This document shows, in pieces, positions 1-12,700 of a DNA stretch of 64,000 bases; position 1 is the stretch's first letter; every line of letters starts with the position of its first letter. The position numbers and the translations under genes were made by a program. The stretch lies in NCBI GenBank assembly GCA_022376925.1, contig JAIOJX010000001.1, forward strand, positions 1,612,001 through 1,676,000. Reading direction: 5' to 3'. The stretch comes from Tragulus kanchil (lineage: Eukaryota > Chordata > Mammalia > Artiodactyla > Tragulidae). The notes under the pieces were generated by a model. It ran no database searches, was not told the origin of the DNA, and saw only the letters and a list, made by a program, of their open reading frames with translations.

Positions 1-3000
1 ATGTCCTTCCAATCCAAAATAGAGATTCTAACGTAACTGTGCAATACGACCAATTTGCACCCAAGTGTGCGTGAGTCCTTCCCGTCTGGGAAAGTGGCCT
101 ACTGCCCAGACGTGGACGCTATTGTGCAGGACGAGCCAGCTCTCCGGGCCTCGCTGCATCGTTCCCCCAACATCATGAGGCTGAAAGACTTTGGAAACTC
201 TTCAGTCAGCAAATAAGTCCATTCCCACAGAAAAGATCGGGCTTTCGAGCAGGGCTGTCCTTAAGATGTTCCTTCCTTGCTCTGGGTGTCTAACGATTTT
301 AGCTTCTCTTCCCCATCTCCTCCACCCTCCAGCCTCCACCAAAATAAACTTCCTAACTATGCGACAAAAACAGGATCAGTATCTTGACATCCGAAATTCT
401 GAAAGGTCAGCATAGTCGTGGTTTGGGGAGGCCATCTTTACTGCCTTGCTTGTCAGCAGAAGTGAGACCGAGTGCCGCGCTCACAGGAAGTGTTGTTGGG
501 GCCCAGTCCCGGTTCCGCAGTTCAAGCAGACGTGGATTCCCTCCTTCCTTTTGTACACATCTGTTCTGTGCCAGGACCTGAAAATACAGAGCTGCCCACT
601 GGAGGAGGCGCCCCCGCTCTCCTCCAGCTCTCAGGGTTAGCAGAGGAGCTGCAGAGTAAACAGCTTATCGCGCAATGAATTTCGATTATGATGAAAGCCA
701 CGGTAAAGGGAAAGTGCAGATGTCAAGAAAGGGGATGGGAGAGGGCCAGACCTGGTGGAGGTCGGGGAGAGTCCCTGATGAGTGTGCCCACCTGAGATCC
801 GAGAGCTGCGTGCTGACGCGGCCTGGAGCCTGCAGGGTTAGGTAGGTGCTCAGACCCCGCTGCTACACGTTGGCTTGACACCAGCTCTGGATCCCAGCCC
901 AGGGCTTGGTTGCATTGAAGAACAAACACAACAGTTTGGTGGGCTGGCCCCTCGAGCACTGCTCCGTGGTGGTAGGCCCCCAGGAGGGCCGGGTAGATGC
1001 CAGCAGACAGTGTGGTGAGCTGGGATGTCAGATGTTTCTTGGAGTAAAGTGAAAATTGCTTTTATACAAAAAAAAGGTTATCCTTACTCAGCGAAGACTC
1101 TCATGGTCACAAGTGACACAGAGCCCGCTCCAGCCGGCCCGTGGAGCTTGGGCCAGGCCTTGGACAGCGTAAGGAGACTGAGTTGGTTTCACCATCAGGA
1201 AGCAGTCCTGCCCACCCAGGCTTCCATTTACCCTGCTTGACCCCTCGGTGGAGAGAGTGCTCCCCGTTCAGCCTCTGCAGTGAACGTGTGGGGTTGGTCA
1301 CCCCTAAGCTTGTCCCTGAGCTAGTCCCAGCCGTGGAGGGGGGTGGATGGGCCACCTCTGGGGTGCGTGGTGTCAGGGAGAGGGGCCCAGGGACTGAGAA
1401 TAGGCCAGGGACATTTTCCAATGGGAAATCAGTGGAGGAACCAGGGTCCCGGGCAGCCAGGACCCACGGAGGCTGCTGCAGCCCCACAGGCCCCGTTGGG
1501 ACGGTCCTGGCAGGACAGAAGTCCAAATGTGCAAGCACTGAACTACTCCCAGCAGAGTCCTTGCCCACAGCCACCCTGGGTCCTGCCACTCCCTGCCTCC
1601 TCCAGGCTGGCTCCTGCTCCAAGCCTCCGACTGTCTTTTGCCTGACCTGGTCCAGGAGTGGCCGCCTGGCCTGGGCGCCTGACCTCTGTCCAGGCTCCTC
1701 ACAGGAGCGCAACGGGGCCCTGGGAGCAGAGCTGGACTCCATGGCTCACCCGCTGCCCCTGCCCTCTCCCTCAGCGTGCTCTCTCCAGCCAGCCGCCTCC
1801 AGCGGCCTTTGTAGTGCTGTCTGCCCACGCTCTTCCCCCGGGTGTCTCCACGGCCCCTCTGTCGCTTCTTTCAGCTCTCCATTCCAGAGTCGCTTGTTCC
1901 TGATCACCTTCCTGTAAAAGAACCCCTCCCTGCCCCCACCTTCCACTCCGCGTTGTCCTCTCAGCGCCACTTGTCCTGAGGCATTCTAGCACATGCCTGT
2001 CCCCCTGTCTGTCGTCTCCTCGCCCCCTGTTCCCAGCTCAGCTCCAGGAGGGTGGCACTAGACCGAGTGGGTGTATAACCAACATTCTGCGGAATGAGGA
2101 AATCAATGAATGTCCCTCTGCCCTGGAATTTGGACAGCAATGGATGACCCGCTTGCCAGAAGCCGAGATCCAGTGCTTGTGGCCCTGGGATGCCCAGGGC
2201 TTGCCAATGCTTAAGCTCATCATTCAGGCAGTTCTTTGCTTAGTTCTTTGCTTTGGGTCTATGTGGGGAAAGCAACATTGCCAAATCGAGCCAGCGATAA
2301 GGTGTCACAAGCCAGCAGTGTGGGGACCCTGGGTGTGGCTCTCTCTGCTGGGAGGTGGTATTGGGGGTTCCTTAGAGGTGGAATTGGGAGCTGGTAATGG
2401 GAACAGAAAACAGACCAGTTGCCTCAGTCGTGCCGTTGGTCAGTCCCCACCAGCTGGCCTGGCCCTTGTGGTAGGGCCGCCCTTTATCCTTGGGGCTAAG
2501 GGCAGGGTTTCCAGCCACTGAGGCCGCAAATTCAGGGCAGGTTTGGCAGAGTGCCATGGCCACCTTGCCCCTGTGCAGCCCCATGTGACTCTTGTGTTTG
2601 TAGCAGAAGCTGCCTGCCTGGGATGCTGGGCACCCAAGGGTCAGGAGGTGGCAGGGGCAGTAACTCGGGGCTTTCCGGGAACCAGGGCGTCATGGGAAGA
2701 CCCAAGTGACTGGTGCCTGGTGGCAACGGGCAAGATGGGGCTGAGACGGCTGTGTGTTCCCAACCTGATCTGCCCACACTCCCTCTCAGCCCTGGGCCTT
2801 GCAGGGTTCTGCTCTACCAGGAACGACGTTTCCATTCCTCAGCCACTGGCCCACCTGACTGGTTCCCGTTAGCTTCGGCCCAGAGGTCCCTTTCTCTAAC
2901 CCCGCCCTGAGCCCAGACTGACTGCTGAGCCTGGAACTCACCTGCTCCCCTGGGGCCAGCGTCCCTCCGCGGGGGCTCTGGCCCTCCCCCACCCAGGGGG

Positions 3001-3037
3001 CCACAGCCCAGGCCTGAGCTGCGACCCCACCCTGCAG
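1..3037 (+). other. ARHGAP4: ARHGAP4 intron 1 (partial), no gene seen
   Basis: GC-rich sequence leading up to the acceptor at 3036-3037 (ccctgcag). I find no match to the first coding exon of ARHGAP4 (human start MAAHGKLRRERG), so exon 1 and the promoter must lie upstream of the window or be missing from the assembly. Open frames here (for example 1141-1917 + and 1107-1742 -) overlap each other on opposite strands and have no recognisable domain; they look like chance frames in GC-rich DNA. The last part, from 2691, belongs to tandem duplication 1. Confidence 0.6.
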
Positions 3038-3717
3038 AGATGCGCTGGCAGCTGGGCGAGCAGCTGCGCTGCCTGGAGCTTCAGGGGGAGCTGCGGCGGG
3101 AGCTGCTGCAGGAGCTGGCCGAGTTCATGCGGCGCCGTGCGGAGGTGGAGCTGGAGTACTCGCGGGGTCTAGACAAGCTGGTGGAGCGCTTCTCTGGCCG
3201 CGGGGGCCGCCTGGGGGGCAGCAGTCGGGAGCATCAGAGCTTCCGGTGGGTCCTGGGGATGGGCAGGTGGCATGCCGGAGGTGGGGGCCCAAGGCCTGCT
3301 GCCGGTGAGTCTGAGCTCCCATCTTCCCCAGGAAGGAGCCGTCCCTCCTGTCGCCCTTGCACTGCTGGGCCGTGTTGTTGCAGCAGACGAGGCAGCAGAG
3401 CCGGGAGAGCACGGCCCTCAGCGAGGTGCTGGGTGGGCCCCTGGCCCAGCGCCTGAGCCACATTGCAGAGGATGTTGGGCGCATAGTCAAGAAGGCAAGG
3501 GCCCTGACCTGGGCATGGGAGGCTGGGTGACTTCAGGATCCAGTGACGGCAGCCCGTGGGTGCTCGACCCAGAAGTGCCAGGGATGGGTGCGCCCAGGAG
3601 GTGGGGGAGGGGGACTCGAGCAGCCGGTGGGACCCTGGAGTGCTGAGCTGAGGGGTGTCAGGAGGAGGTGGGTGTTGCACTGGGGCAGGTTGGTGCTCAA
3701 TCCCCTCATCCCCAGAG
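2691..3717. repeat. Tandem duplication 1, copy a
   Basis: Direct repeat of 3752-4780 with period 1061 bp; spans the end of intron 1, exons 2-3 and intron 3 of ARHGAP4. The junction 3718-3751 is a degraded version of 2640-2690. The copies differ by about two single-base indels. Confidence 0.95.
3038..3494 (+). CDS. ARHGAP4: ARHGAP4 exons 2-3, upstream copy
   Basis: Exon 2 (3038-3245) starts in phase 1 and encodes MRWQLGEQLRCLELQGELRR and the first helix of the F-BAR domain. Exon 3 (3332-3494) continues the F-BAR coiled coil and ends ...DVGRIVKK. These exons are repeated almost base for base at 4099-4306 and 4393-4555. Exon 3 ends in phase 0 while exon 2 needs one preceding base, so a transcript using both copies in series would be frameshifted. 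Only one copy can be used in a functional mRNA. Confidence 0.85.
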
Positions 3718-6700
3718 GACTGGAGTCAGGAGGTGGCAGGGCAAGGGGAATCATGGGAAGACCCAAGTGACTGGTGCCTGGTGGCAACGGGCAAGATGGG
3801 GCTGAGACGGCTGTGTGTTCCCAACCTGATCTGCCCACACTCCCTCTCAGCCCTGGGCCTTGCAGGGTTCTGCTCTACCAGGAACGACGTTTCCATTCCT
3901 CAGCCACTGGCCCACCTGACTGGTTCCCGTTAGCTTCGGCCCAGAGGTCCCTTTCTCTAACCCCGCCCTGAGCCCAGACTGACTGCTGAGCCTGGAACTC
4001 ACCTGCTCCCCTGGGGCCAGCGTCCCTCCGCGGGGGCTCTGGCCCTCCCCCACCCAGGGGGCCACAGCCCAGGCCTGAGCTGCGACCCCACCCTGCAGAG
4101 ATGCGCTGGCAGCTGGGCGAGCAGCTGCGCTGCCTGGAGCTTCAGGGGGAGCTGCGGCGGGAGCTGCTGCAGGAGCTGGCCGAGTTCATGCGGCGCCGTG
4201 CGGAGGTGGAGCTGGAGTACTCGCGGGGTCTAGACAAGCTGGTGGAGCGCTTCTCTGGCCGCGGGGGCCGCCTGGGGGGCAGCAGTCGGGAGCATCAGAG
4301 CTTCCGGTGGGTCCTGGGGATGGGCAGGTGGCATGCCGGAGGTGGGGGCCCAAGGCCTGCTGCCGGTGAGTCTGAGCTCCCATCTTCCCCAGGAAGGAGC
4401 CGTCCCTCCTGTCGCCCTTGCACTGCTGGGCCGTGTTGTTGCAGCAGACGAGGCAGCAGAGCCGGGAGAGCACGGCCCTCAGCGAGGTGCTGGGTGGGCC
4501 CCTGGCCCAGCGCCTGAGCCACATTGCAGAGGATGTTGGGCGCATAGTCAAGAAGGCAAGGGCCCTGACCTGGGCATGGGAGGCTGGGTGACTTCAGGAT
4601 CCAGTGACGGCAGCCCGTGGGTGCTCGACCCAGAAGTGCCAGGGATGGGTGCGCCCAGGAGGTGGGGGAGGGGGACTCGAGCAGCCGGTGGGACCCTGGA
4701 GTGCTGAGCTGAGGGGTGTCAGGACGGAGGTGGGTGTTGCACTGGGGCAGGTTGGTGCTCAATCCCCCTCATCCCCAGAGTAAGGATCTGGAGCAACAGC
4801 TGCAGGAGGAGCTGCTGGAGGTGGTGTCAGAACTTCAGACGGTGAGAGTATGAGCGTGCGCAGGGCCTGCCCCGATCAGAGAGAGGCACGTCTCCCCGGG
4901 CCAGGCTCGAGCAGGATCAGGTGCCCACGAGAGACCTGGCTTTCGGAGATCACAAGCAGGGCCCTCTCTCCCTGTCCTGGGCACTGAGTGGTTGGGCACC
5001 GTGCTCAAGTCTGAGTCCAGGACGGGCTGGGAGGAGGAGATGGAGGGCTGACCGTGGCCACGGCTGTGAGCAGCACTGCCTGGCTTTGGGCCTCCCTACA
5101 GGCCAAGAAGACGTATCAGGTGTACCACGTGGAGAGCATAAACGCCGAGGCCAAGCTCCGGGAAGCTGAGCGGCAAGAGGAGAAGCGGGCAGGCCGAAGT
5201 GCTGCCGCCGCCACCACCACCACGGGCACCGAGGCAGGGCCCCTCCGCAAGGGCTCCCTCAAGAAGGGAGGGCGGCTGGTGGAGAAGGTGGGCTGGGGGG
5301 CACCCGTCTCTGTCCAAAGGCTCTGGCTCCTGGCCTTTGTCCTTTTGAGTCCTGGGCCCTGCAGGGAGCTGGTGTGCGCAGCAGGAAGGCAAGGCTGGCC
5401 CGGGGGCTCCCCAGGCTCGGTTGGTAGAAAGAACAGGAGAAAGGTCTCTGGGCCTGGGACAGCCGAGTGCTCCTCTCCCCACAAGCCCAGCCGGCCGAAG
5501 AGAGATCCAGGACTGCCAGGCCTGGGGGCCCTTCCTCTCACCTGTCCTCGCCTCACACAGTCCTGGGGGATCTCAGAGGAGCGAAGGGACACAGATAGGT
5601 GACTGAGTGATCAGTCTGGAGGAAGTATTCAAGGTGGTCCCTAAAGAAATGATGGGGAAGTTGAGGCTGGCAGAGGTTAGGGACGAAGGACATCTTGGCT
5701 TCTGGGCCAAGGTGTTTGAGGGGCCTGGTGGGACGGCAGCGTAGCTGTGCTCGAGTGGGGAAGGGAGGGGAGCGAGCGTGTGTTGAGGGTGGGAGTGGGG
5801 GTTTCGTGGGAGGCAGGGCTGGGGCAGTTGACCACGTGGGTGACCCAGGGGCTCGTGTGGTCCTGAGCAGCGCCATGCCAAGTTCTTGGAGCACAAACTC
5901 AAGTGCACAAAGGCTCGAAACGAGTACCTGCTCAGCCTGGCCAGTGTCAATGCTGCTGTCAGCAACTACTATCTGCATGATGTCCTGGACCTTATGGACG
6001 TGAGTCCCGGAGGGTGGGGGCAGGCGGGGCCAGTGGGGCCGGGCTCCTGTGTGCCAAAGCCCTCCTGAGCTGTGTCCTTGCTTGTCCCCTAGTGCTGTGA
6101 CACAGGATTCCACCTGGCCCTGGGGCAGGTGCTCCGGAGCTACACGGCTGCAGAGAGTCGCACCCAAACCTCCCAGAGGCAGGGCCTGGGCAGCCTGGAG
6201 GAGGCAGTGGAGGCCCTAGATCCTGCAGGGGACAAGGCCAAGGTGCTGGAGGTGCACGCGGCTGCCTTCTGCCCCCCACTGCGTTTCGACTACCAGCCCC
6301 ACGAAGGGGATGAGGTGAGGCTCTGCCCACGTGTTCCGACAAATGACCTGTGCTTTCTGATCTTCACTGGGGAGGTAGGTGAGTGGAATGGATTTTGTTC
6401 CCTTTGCTGAGAACAGCACAGCTCTTGAATGCAGCTCAATTCTCAGACCCTCCTTCAGCGGCCTCGAGGCAAACGGGCTTCTGAAGTTTCTGCGCTTGCA
6501 CTGACGCCAGCAGACCCCCGCGCCTCAGCTCAGCAGTTCAGCCAGTGAACACACAGCCCCCACGAGGGCGAGCGCAGCCAGGACGGCAATGGCCTTGAGG
6601 CCAGTAGATGGCCTATAGCTGCCCGTGTACTGTCCTTTTGATGGTTCTGTGTACTTTAGACATTTCAGAATGCAAACTTGGGAGGAAAAGAAACCATGCG

Positions 6701-9700
6701 AACAGGTAACATGTAACTAGGCCTCTTCTTTTGTTGGCCACACCTGTGGCATGTGGAGTCATACTTCCATGAGCAGGGATTGAACCCATGCCCCCTGCAG
6801 TGGAAGTGCAGAGCCCTAAGCACTGGACCGCCACGGAACTCCTCACTAGGCCACCTGTTTATGCATCTTTAAGCTATTCTTTCTTTTACCAGTTTATCCT
6901 CATGAGCATTGTGCATGGACCAGGGTTACACTGAGGGGCTTTTTTTTTTTTTTTTTTTTAATTTGTATTTTGACCAAAGTCATATCTGAAAAACTCAAAT
7001 GTTACTCAAGGAGTTCAGTGGCACACATCCCTTTTCTGACTCACTCTTTCTGTTCCTGATTCTTCACCCTCCAGATGCGGCCATTTCCCAGTCTTCTTGT
7101 TCTATGTAACACGGCTCCTAGTGCTTTTCAGCTTTCCAGAGGCCCTACTGTCTCCCTGCATGGACGATTAGGGTCCAGCTGGCACTAGTCCTCTCCATCT
7201 TTTTTCCACCGCACCAGGCAGTCTCTTCTCTTCAGAGCCCTGCTCTGGAGCCGTGAAAGTCCCAGCTTGTAGGCCTTGATTGACTTGTAAGCCTGCAAAA
7301 GCCAGGACCTTCCTTTCCCCGTCGTCCTGAGCATCCCAGAGCCTGCGTCTTCGTCTTTCTTGGTTTACTACCCTTGTCTGCGTGGACATTTTACCCCATA
7401 CTTTCCTGACTTTGCATGTTTCAAAAAAAAATGCCTGTATTCTATCCTTGAAATTGATTGATCATTTACCTGGGTATAGAATTCAAAGTTGAATATTATC
7501 TTCTTTTTGGAATGTTAAATGTATCTCTCCAAGCTTTCCATAGTGTTGCAGGTGAGAAGTTCAATGCCATTCTGATTTCTGCACTGTTGTATGTGGCCTG
7601 TAATTTTTCTCCTTGAAGCTTTTAGGCTAGTCTCTTTCCCTCCTGTACAATTTTATGATGATTTGCCTTGGGGATCTTTATGCCTTCATGGTGCTGGGCC
7701 ATCAGTGGGTCTTGTCATTATGGAAACTTACGTCTCAAGGTTTTGAGCTCATGTTATTACTTTGGTAATTTCCATCCCTTAATTTTCTTTGTTCTTTCCT
7801 TCAAGAATTCTTGTAATTGGGTGTTGAAACTTATGGGTTGATTGTCTAATTTCATTGTCATTTGTCTTTCCTATTTCTCGTCACTATACCTTTTATTTAT
7901 TTATTTATTTTAATCTTTTTTTGGTGGGGGGGAGCTGCTTCTACTGGTCTTTCACTTATTTCCAGTCTTTGTTCTTTGGCCTGTGTGGGCCTCCCATTGC
8001 TGTGGCCTCTCTCGCTACAGAGCTCCGGCTCTGGGTGCATGTGCTCCAGAGCTCTGGCTCGGTAGTTGGATGCATCAGTGCTCTGCGGCACGTGGGATCT
8101 TCCCAGGCTAGGGATGGAACCAGTGCCCCTTGCACTGCAAGGTGGTGTCCTTACCCACTGGACCACCAGGGAAGCCCTACCTTTTATTTTTATTAATAAT
8201 ATTTATTTTAAGTATATATCTTTAAAATTTATTTGTTTGGCAGCATTGGGTCTTGAGTTGCGGCACAGAAGAGCCTTGCCTACTTGTGGCATATGGGCTC
8301 CAGAGCGTGAGGACTCCATGGTTGCAGTGGGTACCGTGCGTGTGGGATATTAGTTCCCAGACCAGGGACGGAACCCAAATCCTTTGCATTGGAAAGCAGA
8401 TTTTTAACCTCTGAACCTTCAGGGAAGTCTCATCACTGTATCTTTTAATTCTATTCTCTTAGGGAGCTTTTTGACTTATCTCTTCCCACCCCTTGCTTAA
8501 TTTTTCTTAAAAATTTACTTTCATAATTTTTTTTGTTTTTAAGAGTTTTGGTTTGTTTTCCACATTCTTATTTAAAATAGCCCCTTGTTCTTATTTCATG
8601 GATATGTTTCAGTATATTCTCAAACTTTTCTGAAATGTTTGTTGTTTTTCTTGACTTTCACCCATGTCCCCTACATTTTTTCTGTTTTCTTGCTTTGATC
8701 TGTGTCTTCCACTTTATTGTTTAAGTTTGTGTGCGTGTGTGTGTAGACCATTTCAAAAGTCTTTATTGAATATGGTACAGTATTGCTTCTGTTTTGTATT
8801 TGTTTTTTGGCCTTGAGGCATGTGGGATCTTAGCCTCCTGACCAGGGATCGAACCTGCATCCCCTGAATAGGAGGTGAAGGCTCAGTCCCTGAACCACAG
8901 GGAAGTCCCTGTGTCTTCCATTTTAGAGCTCTTCGTCAGATTGTTGCCAGTGCTTGGCTTGGTTTCCACTTCTGAGGAGGCACTGAGAGATGCATTGGGT
9001 GTTTGATGTGTGTGAGAAGAGCTTGTCAGCAGTGGGTTTCCCCACAGGGGGCTGGGTGGAGACTCAGATTCTTGCTGTGATGTTCACCCACGCCATGGGG
9101 ACCTGGGAGTGTCTTGGTAAGAGGGTGCTAGAAAGGGCTTTGTGGACTCAAATGAGGGCTAGGGGCCTTGGGCAGGGGCTCGGCTCTGGCTTGAATGCTG
9201 TCAGGATGCAGGGGTAACTCTGATTCTGTGCTTTAATAAATCTTACCAAGAAGATGCGGTGGAGGTAGGTAAAGGAAAGCCTGGCATACTAGCTGGGACA
9301 GCAGGAGGTTTGGTCATTTTGTGGCTTGGACCCCCCCTTTGATTTTTATTAATAATATTTATTTTAAGTATATATCTTTAAAATTTATTTGTTTGGCAGC
9401 ATTGGGTCTTGAGTTGCGGCACAGAAGAGCCTTGCCTACTTGTGGCATATGGGCTCCAGAGCGTGAGGACTCCATGGTTGCAGTGGGTACCGTGCGTGTG
9501 GGATATTAGTTCCCAGACCAGGGACGGAACCCAAATCCTTTGCATTGGAAAGCAGATTTTTAACCTCTGAACCTTCAGGGAAGTCTCATCACTGTATCTT
9601 TTAATTCTATTCTCTTAGGGAGCTTTTTGACTTATCTCTTCCCACCCCTTGCTTAATTTTTCTTAAAAATTTACTTTCATAATTTTTTTTGTTTTTAAGA

Positions 9701-12700
9701 GTTTTGGTTTGTTTTCCACATTCTTATTTAAAATAGCCCCTTGTTCTTATTTCATGGATATGTTTCAGTATATTCTCAAACTTTTCTGAAATGTTTGTTG
9801 TTTTTCTTGACTTTCACCCATGTCCCCTACATTTTTTCTGTTTTCTTGCTTTGATCTGTGTCTTCCACTTTATTGTTTAAGTTTGTGTGCGTGTGTGTGT
9901 AGACCATTTCAAAAGTCTTTATTGAATATGGTACAGTATTGCTTCTGTTTTGTATTTGTTTTTTGGCCTTGAGGCATGTGGGATCTTAGCCTCCTGACCA
10001 GGGATCGAACCTGCATCCCCTGAATAGGAGGTGAAGGCTCAGTCCCTGAACCACAGGGAAGTCCCTGTGTCTTCCATTTTAGAGCTCTTCGTCAGATTGT
10101 TGCCAGTGCTTGGCTTGGTTTCCACTTCTGAGGAGGCACTGAGAGATGCATTGGGTGTTTGATGTGTGTGAGAAGAGCTTGTCAGCAGTGGGTTTCCCCA
10201 CAGGGGGCTGGGTGGAGACTCAGATTCTTGCTGTGATGTTCACCCACGCCATGGGGACCTGGGAGTGTCTTGGTAAGAGGGTGCTAGAAAGGGCTTTGTG
10301 GACTCAAATGAGGGCTAGGGGCCTTGGGCAGGGGCTCGGCTCTGGCTTGAATGCTGTCAGGATGCAGGGGTAACTCTGATTCTGTGCTTTAATAAATCTT
10401 ACCAAGAAGATGCGGTGGAGGTAGGTAAAAGGGAAATGCCTGGCATACTAGCTGGGACAGCAGGAGGTTTGGTCATTTTTGTGGCTTGGACAAAGTTCTT
10501 GTTTTGGTCGGTGCTCAGCCATGCTGACGAGGTGATCTTGTTTTTATCTTCAGCCGTCACGACCACAGAGTGGCTTTGTGTGATGTTGATGCTCTGTGAC
10601 ATTACTTGTGTCTGGCAGGCCCCAGATGGCGGCGGCTACTGTGCTCTCCCTCTGCTCTTTCGTCCCCTTTCTCAGCTTGACTAGTCTCCCTGAGTCCAGA
10701 ATTCCTCAGCTTTATCCTTTCCGGAGAATCAACTTCTAGTGATCTGCTTGTTATATGGGCTTGAGGGGGCGGGTCTTCTAATGTCAGTGTTTCCTGAACA
10801 GAAACTTAATAAGTGGTAAAACATACATGAGATTTAGCGTCTTGACCACTTTTAGGTGTCCGGTTCGGCGGCAGTAAGCGCATTCACGCTGGTGGGCGGC
10901 CACCCCCACCGTCCGTCCGGGAACTGTCCATCTTCCCGGGAGAAGCTCTGTCCCCAGTAGACCCGACCCCCCTCCCGCCCCGGCCCGCGCCCACCCCCTC
11001 CTGCTCTCTGTCTCTAGGGATCTGAGGAGTCTAGGCACCTCATACCCCTGGAATCATATGGTATCTATCCTTTTGTGACCAAAGGCTTATTTCACCAAGA
11101 ATAATGTCCTCCGGGTTCACTCATGTTAAAGCAAGTGCGAGAATCTCCTTCCTTTTTAAGGCTGAATAACATCCCATTGTATGGAGAGACCACGCTTTGC
11201 TTATCCACTGGCCGGCTGCTGGCCTCTTGGGTGGCTTCCACCTCTGAGTTATTACGGGCAGCGCTGCCGCGGGCATGGTGCCTGAGTCTCGGTGCTCTGA
11301 GGGTGCGCCTTCCTCCCGGGAGGCGGCCTTGCCATGCTTCAGATCTGGCTGTGCCTGGCGTCGAGGCTGGCGATCTTGTGCAGCGACCGCCGAGACCGCG
11401 AGCATTGGCCTCAGAGACCTCGGTGCCTGCTGCCCGGACCCACCCGGTATCTGGGGCGCTGCCCTCACCCTCCCTGGACGCTGCCCTCTGCAGGTGGCTG
11501 AGATCCGGGTTGAGATGGAGCTGCAGGATGAGATTCTGCCCAGAGCCCAGAATATCCAGAGCCGCCTGGACCGCCAGACCATTGAGACCGAGGAGGTGCG
11601 GTGGGCACGCGGAGCCGGGTGGCCGAGGCCTCCCCTCCCCCTGCCTTCTGCCTCGGCCTCCCTGGCCTTCGCGTATCCCCACTTCTTTCTGCCCTGGTGC
11701 CGTCCCCTCCCCAGGTGAACAAGACACTGAAGGCCACCCTGCAGGCACTGCTGGAAGGGGTGGCATCGGAGGACGGGGACGTGCTCGACTGCTTCCAGAC
11801 CAGCCCCTCCACTGAGTCCCTCAAGTCCACCAGCTCAGACCCGGGCGCGCGGCAGGCGGGCCGGAGGCGGGGCCAGCAGCAGGAGACGGAGACCTTCTAC
11901 CTCACGGTGGGGCGCTGCGGACTGGGAGGCTGAGGGGCCAGGGAGGGCCAGAGCCAGGACTAACGCCTCAGGCTCTTCCTGGGGCTTGGCAGAAACTCCA
12001 GGAGTACCTGAGTGGACGGAGCATCCTCGCCAAGCTGCAGGCCAAGCACGAGAAGCTGCAGGACGCCATTCAGCGAGGTGGGCCCGCTTCTGACCCCTGG
12101 GCCCCTGCCTCGCTGCCCTCAGGGCCTGGAGTGGCCCTGCCATGGCGTGGCTCTCCTCCTGGGGCCTCCGCCCAGCCCGAGTGGCTGCTTGGCCCATAGG
12201 AAGGACGCCAGCGAGGTCCCGGCCCCTAGCTGCCCTTCGTCCTGGGCCCCCTCACCCGCAGGCCGCCCTGTTCCTTTGCCATGTGCCGAGGAACCTGCTG
12301 GCCCAGAGGCACAGCCGCCCTTTCTCCCCCAGGTGACAAGGCGGAGCGGGAGGTGACTTGGTGAGTACTTCGTGAGGGACCAGTTTATCCCAAGGAGCTG
12401 TGGGGTCCCTACCTTCCCTCTCTTTGCTCATTCCTTGGTGGCCTCAGTTTCCCACGTTTGCCCAGTGGGTTCTGGATGTGAGCTCCAGCATCCAGTTGGC
12501 TGGGCTGGGGGTCTGGGCAACCTAGTTTGCATGCCCGCTCCCCTCAGAGGCGGCTCCTGTTCCCCATGACAGGACCCAGTACACACAGAGAAAACTCCAG
12601 AAGAGCCGCGTCCCCCGCCCCAGCTCCCAGTATAACCAGAAACTCTTTGGGGGAGACATGGAGAAGTTTATCCAGGTACTTGCCTTACCCTTCAGCCGCG

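Larger units (their letters stand above)
8186..9330. repeat. Tandem duplication 2, copy a
   Basis: Direct repeat of 9342-10490 (period 1156 bp, drifting to 1160 through small indels) inside ARHGAP4 intron 7. The right end runs into a C-homopolymer at the junction (9331-9341). Confidence 0.95.
6315..11493 (+). other. ARHGAP4: ARHGAP4 intron 7, repeat-filled
   Basis: The long intron between GATGAG|gtgagg and ctctgcag|GTGGCT. It holds several antisense CHR-type SINEs, AT-rich LINE-like sequence, tandem duplication 2 (8186-9330 and 9342-10490) and a LINE remnant at about 10790-11250. No coding exon was recognised. About 1.16 kb of its length is probably artefactual. Confidence 0.85.
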
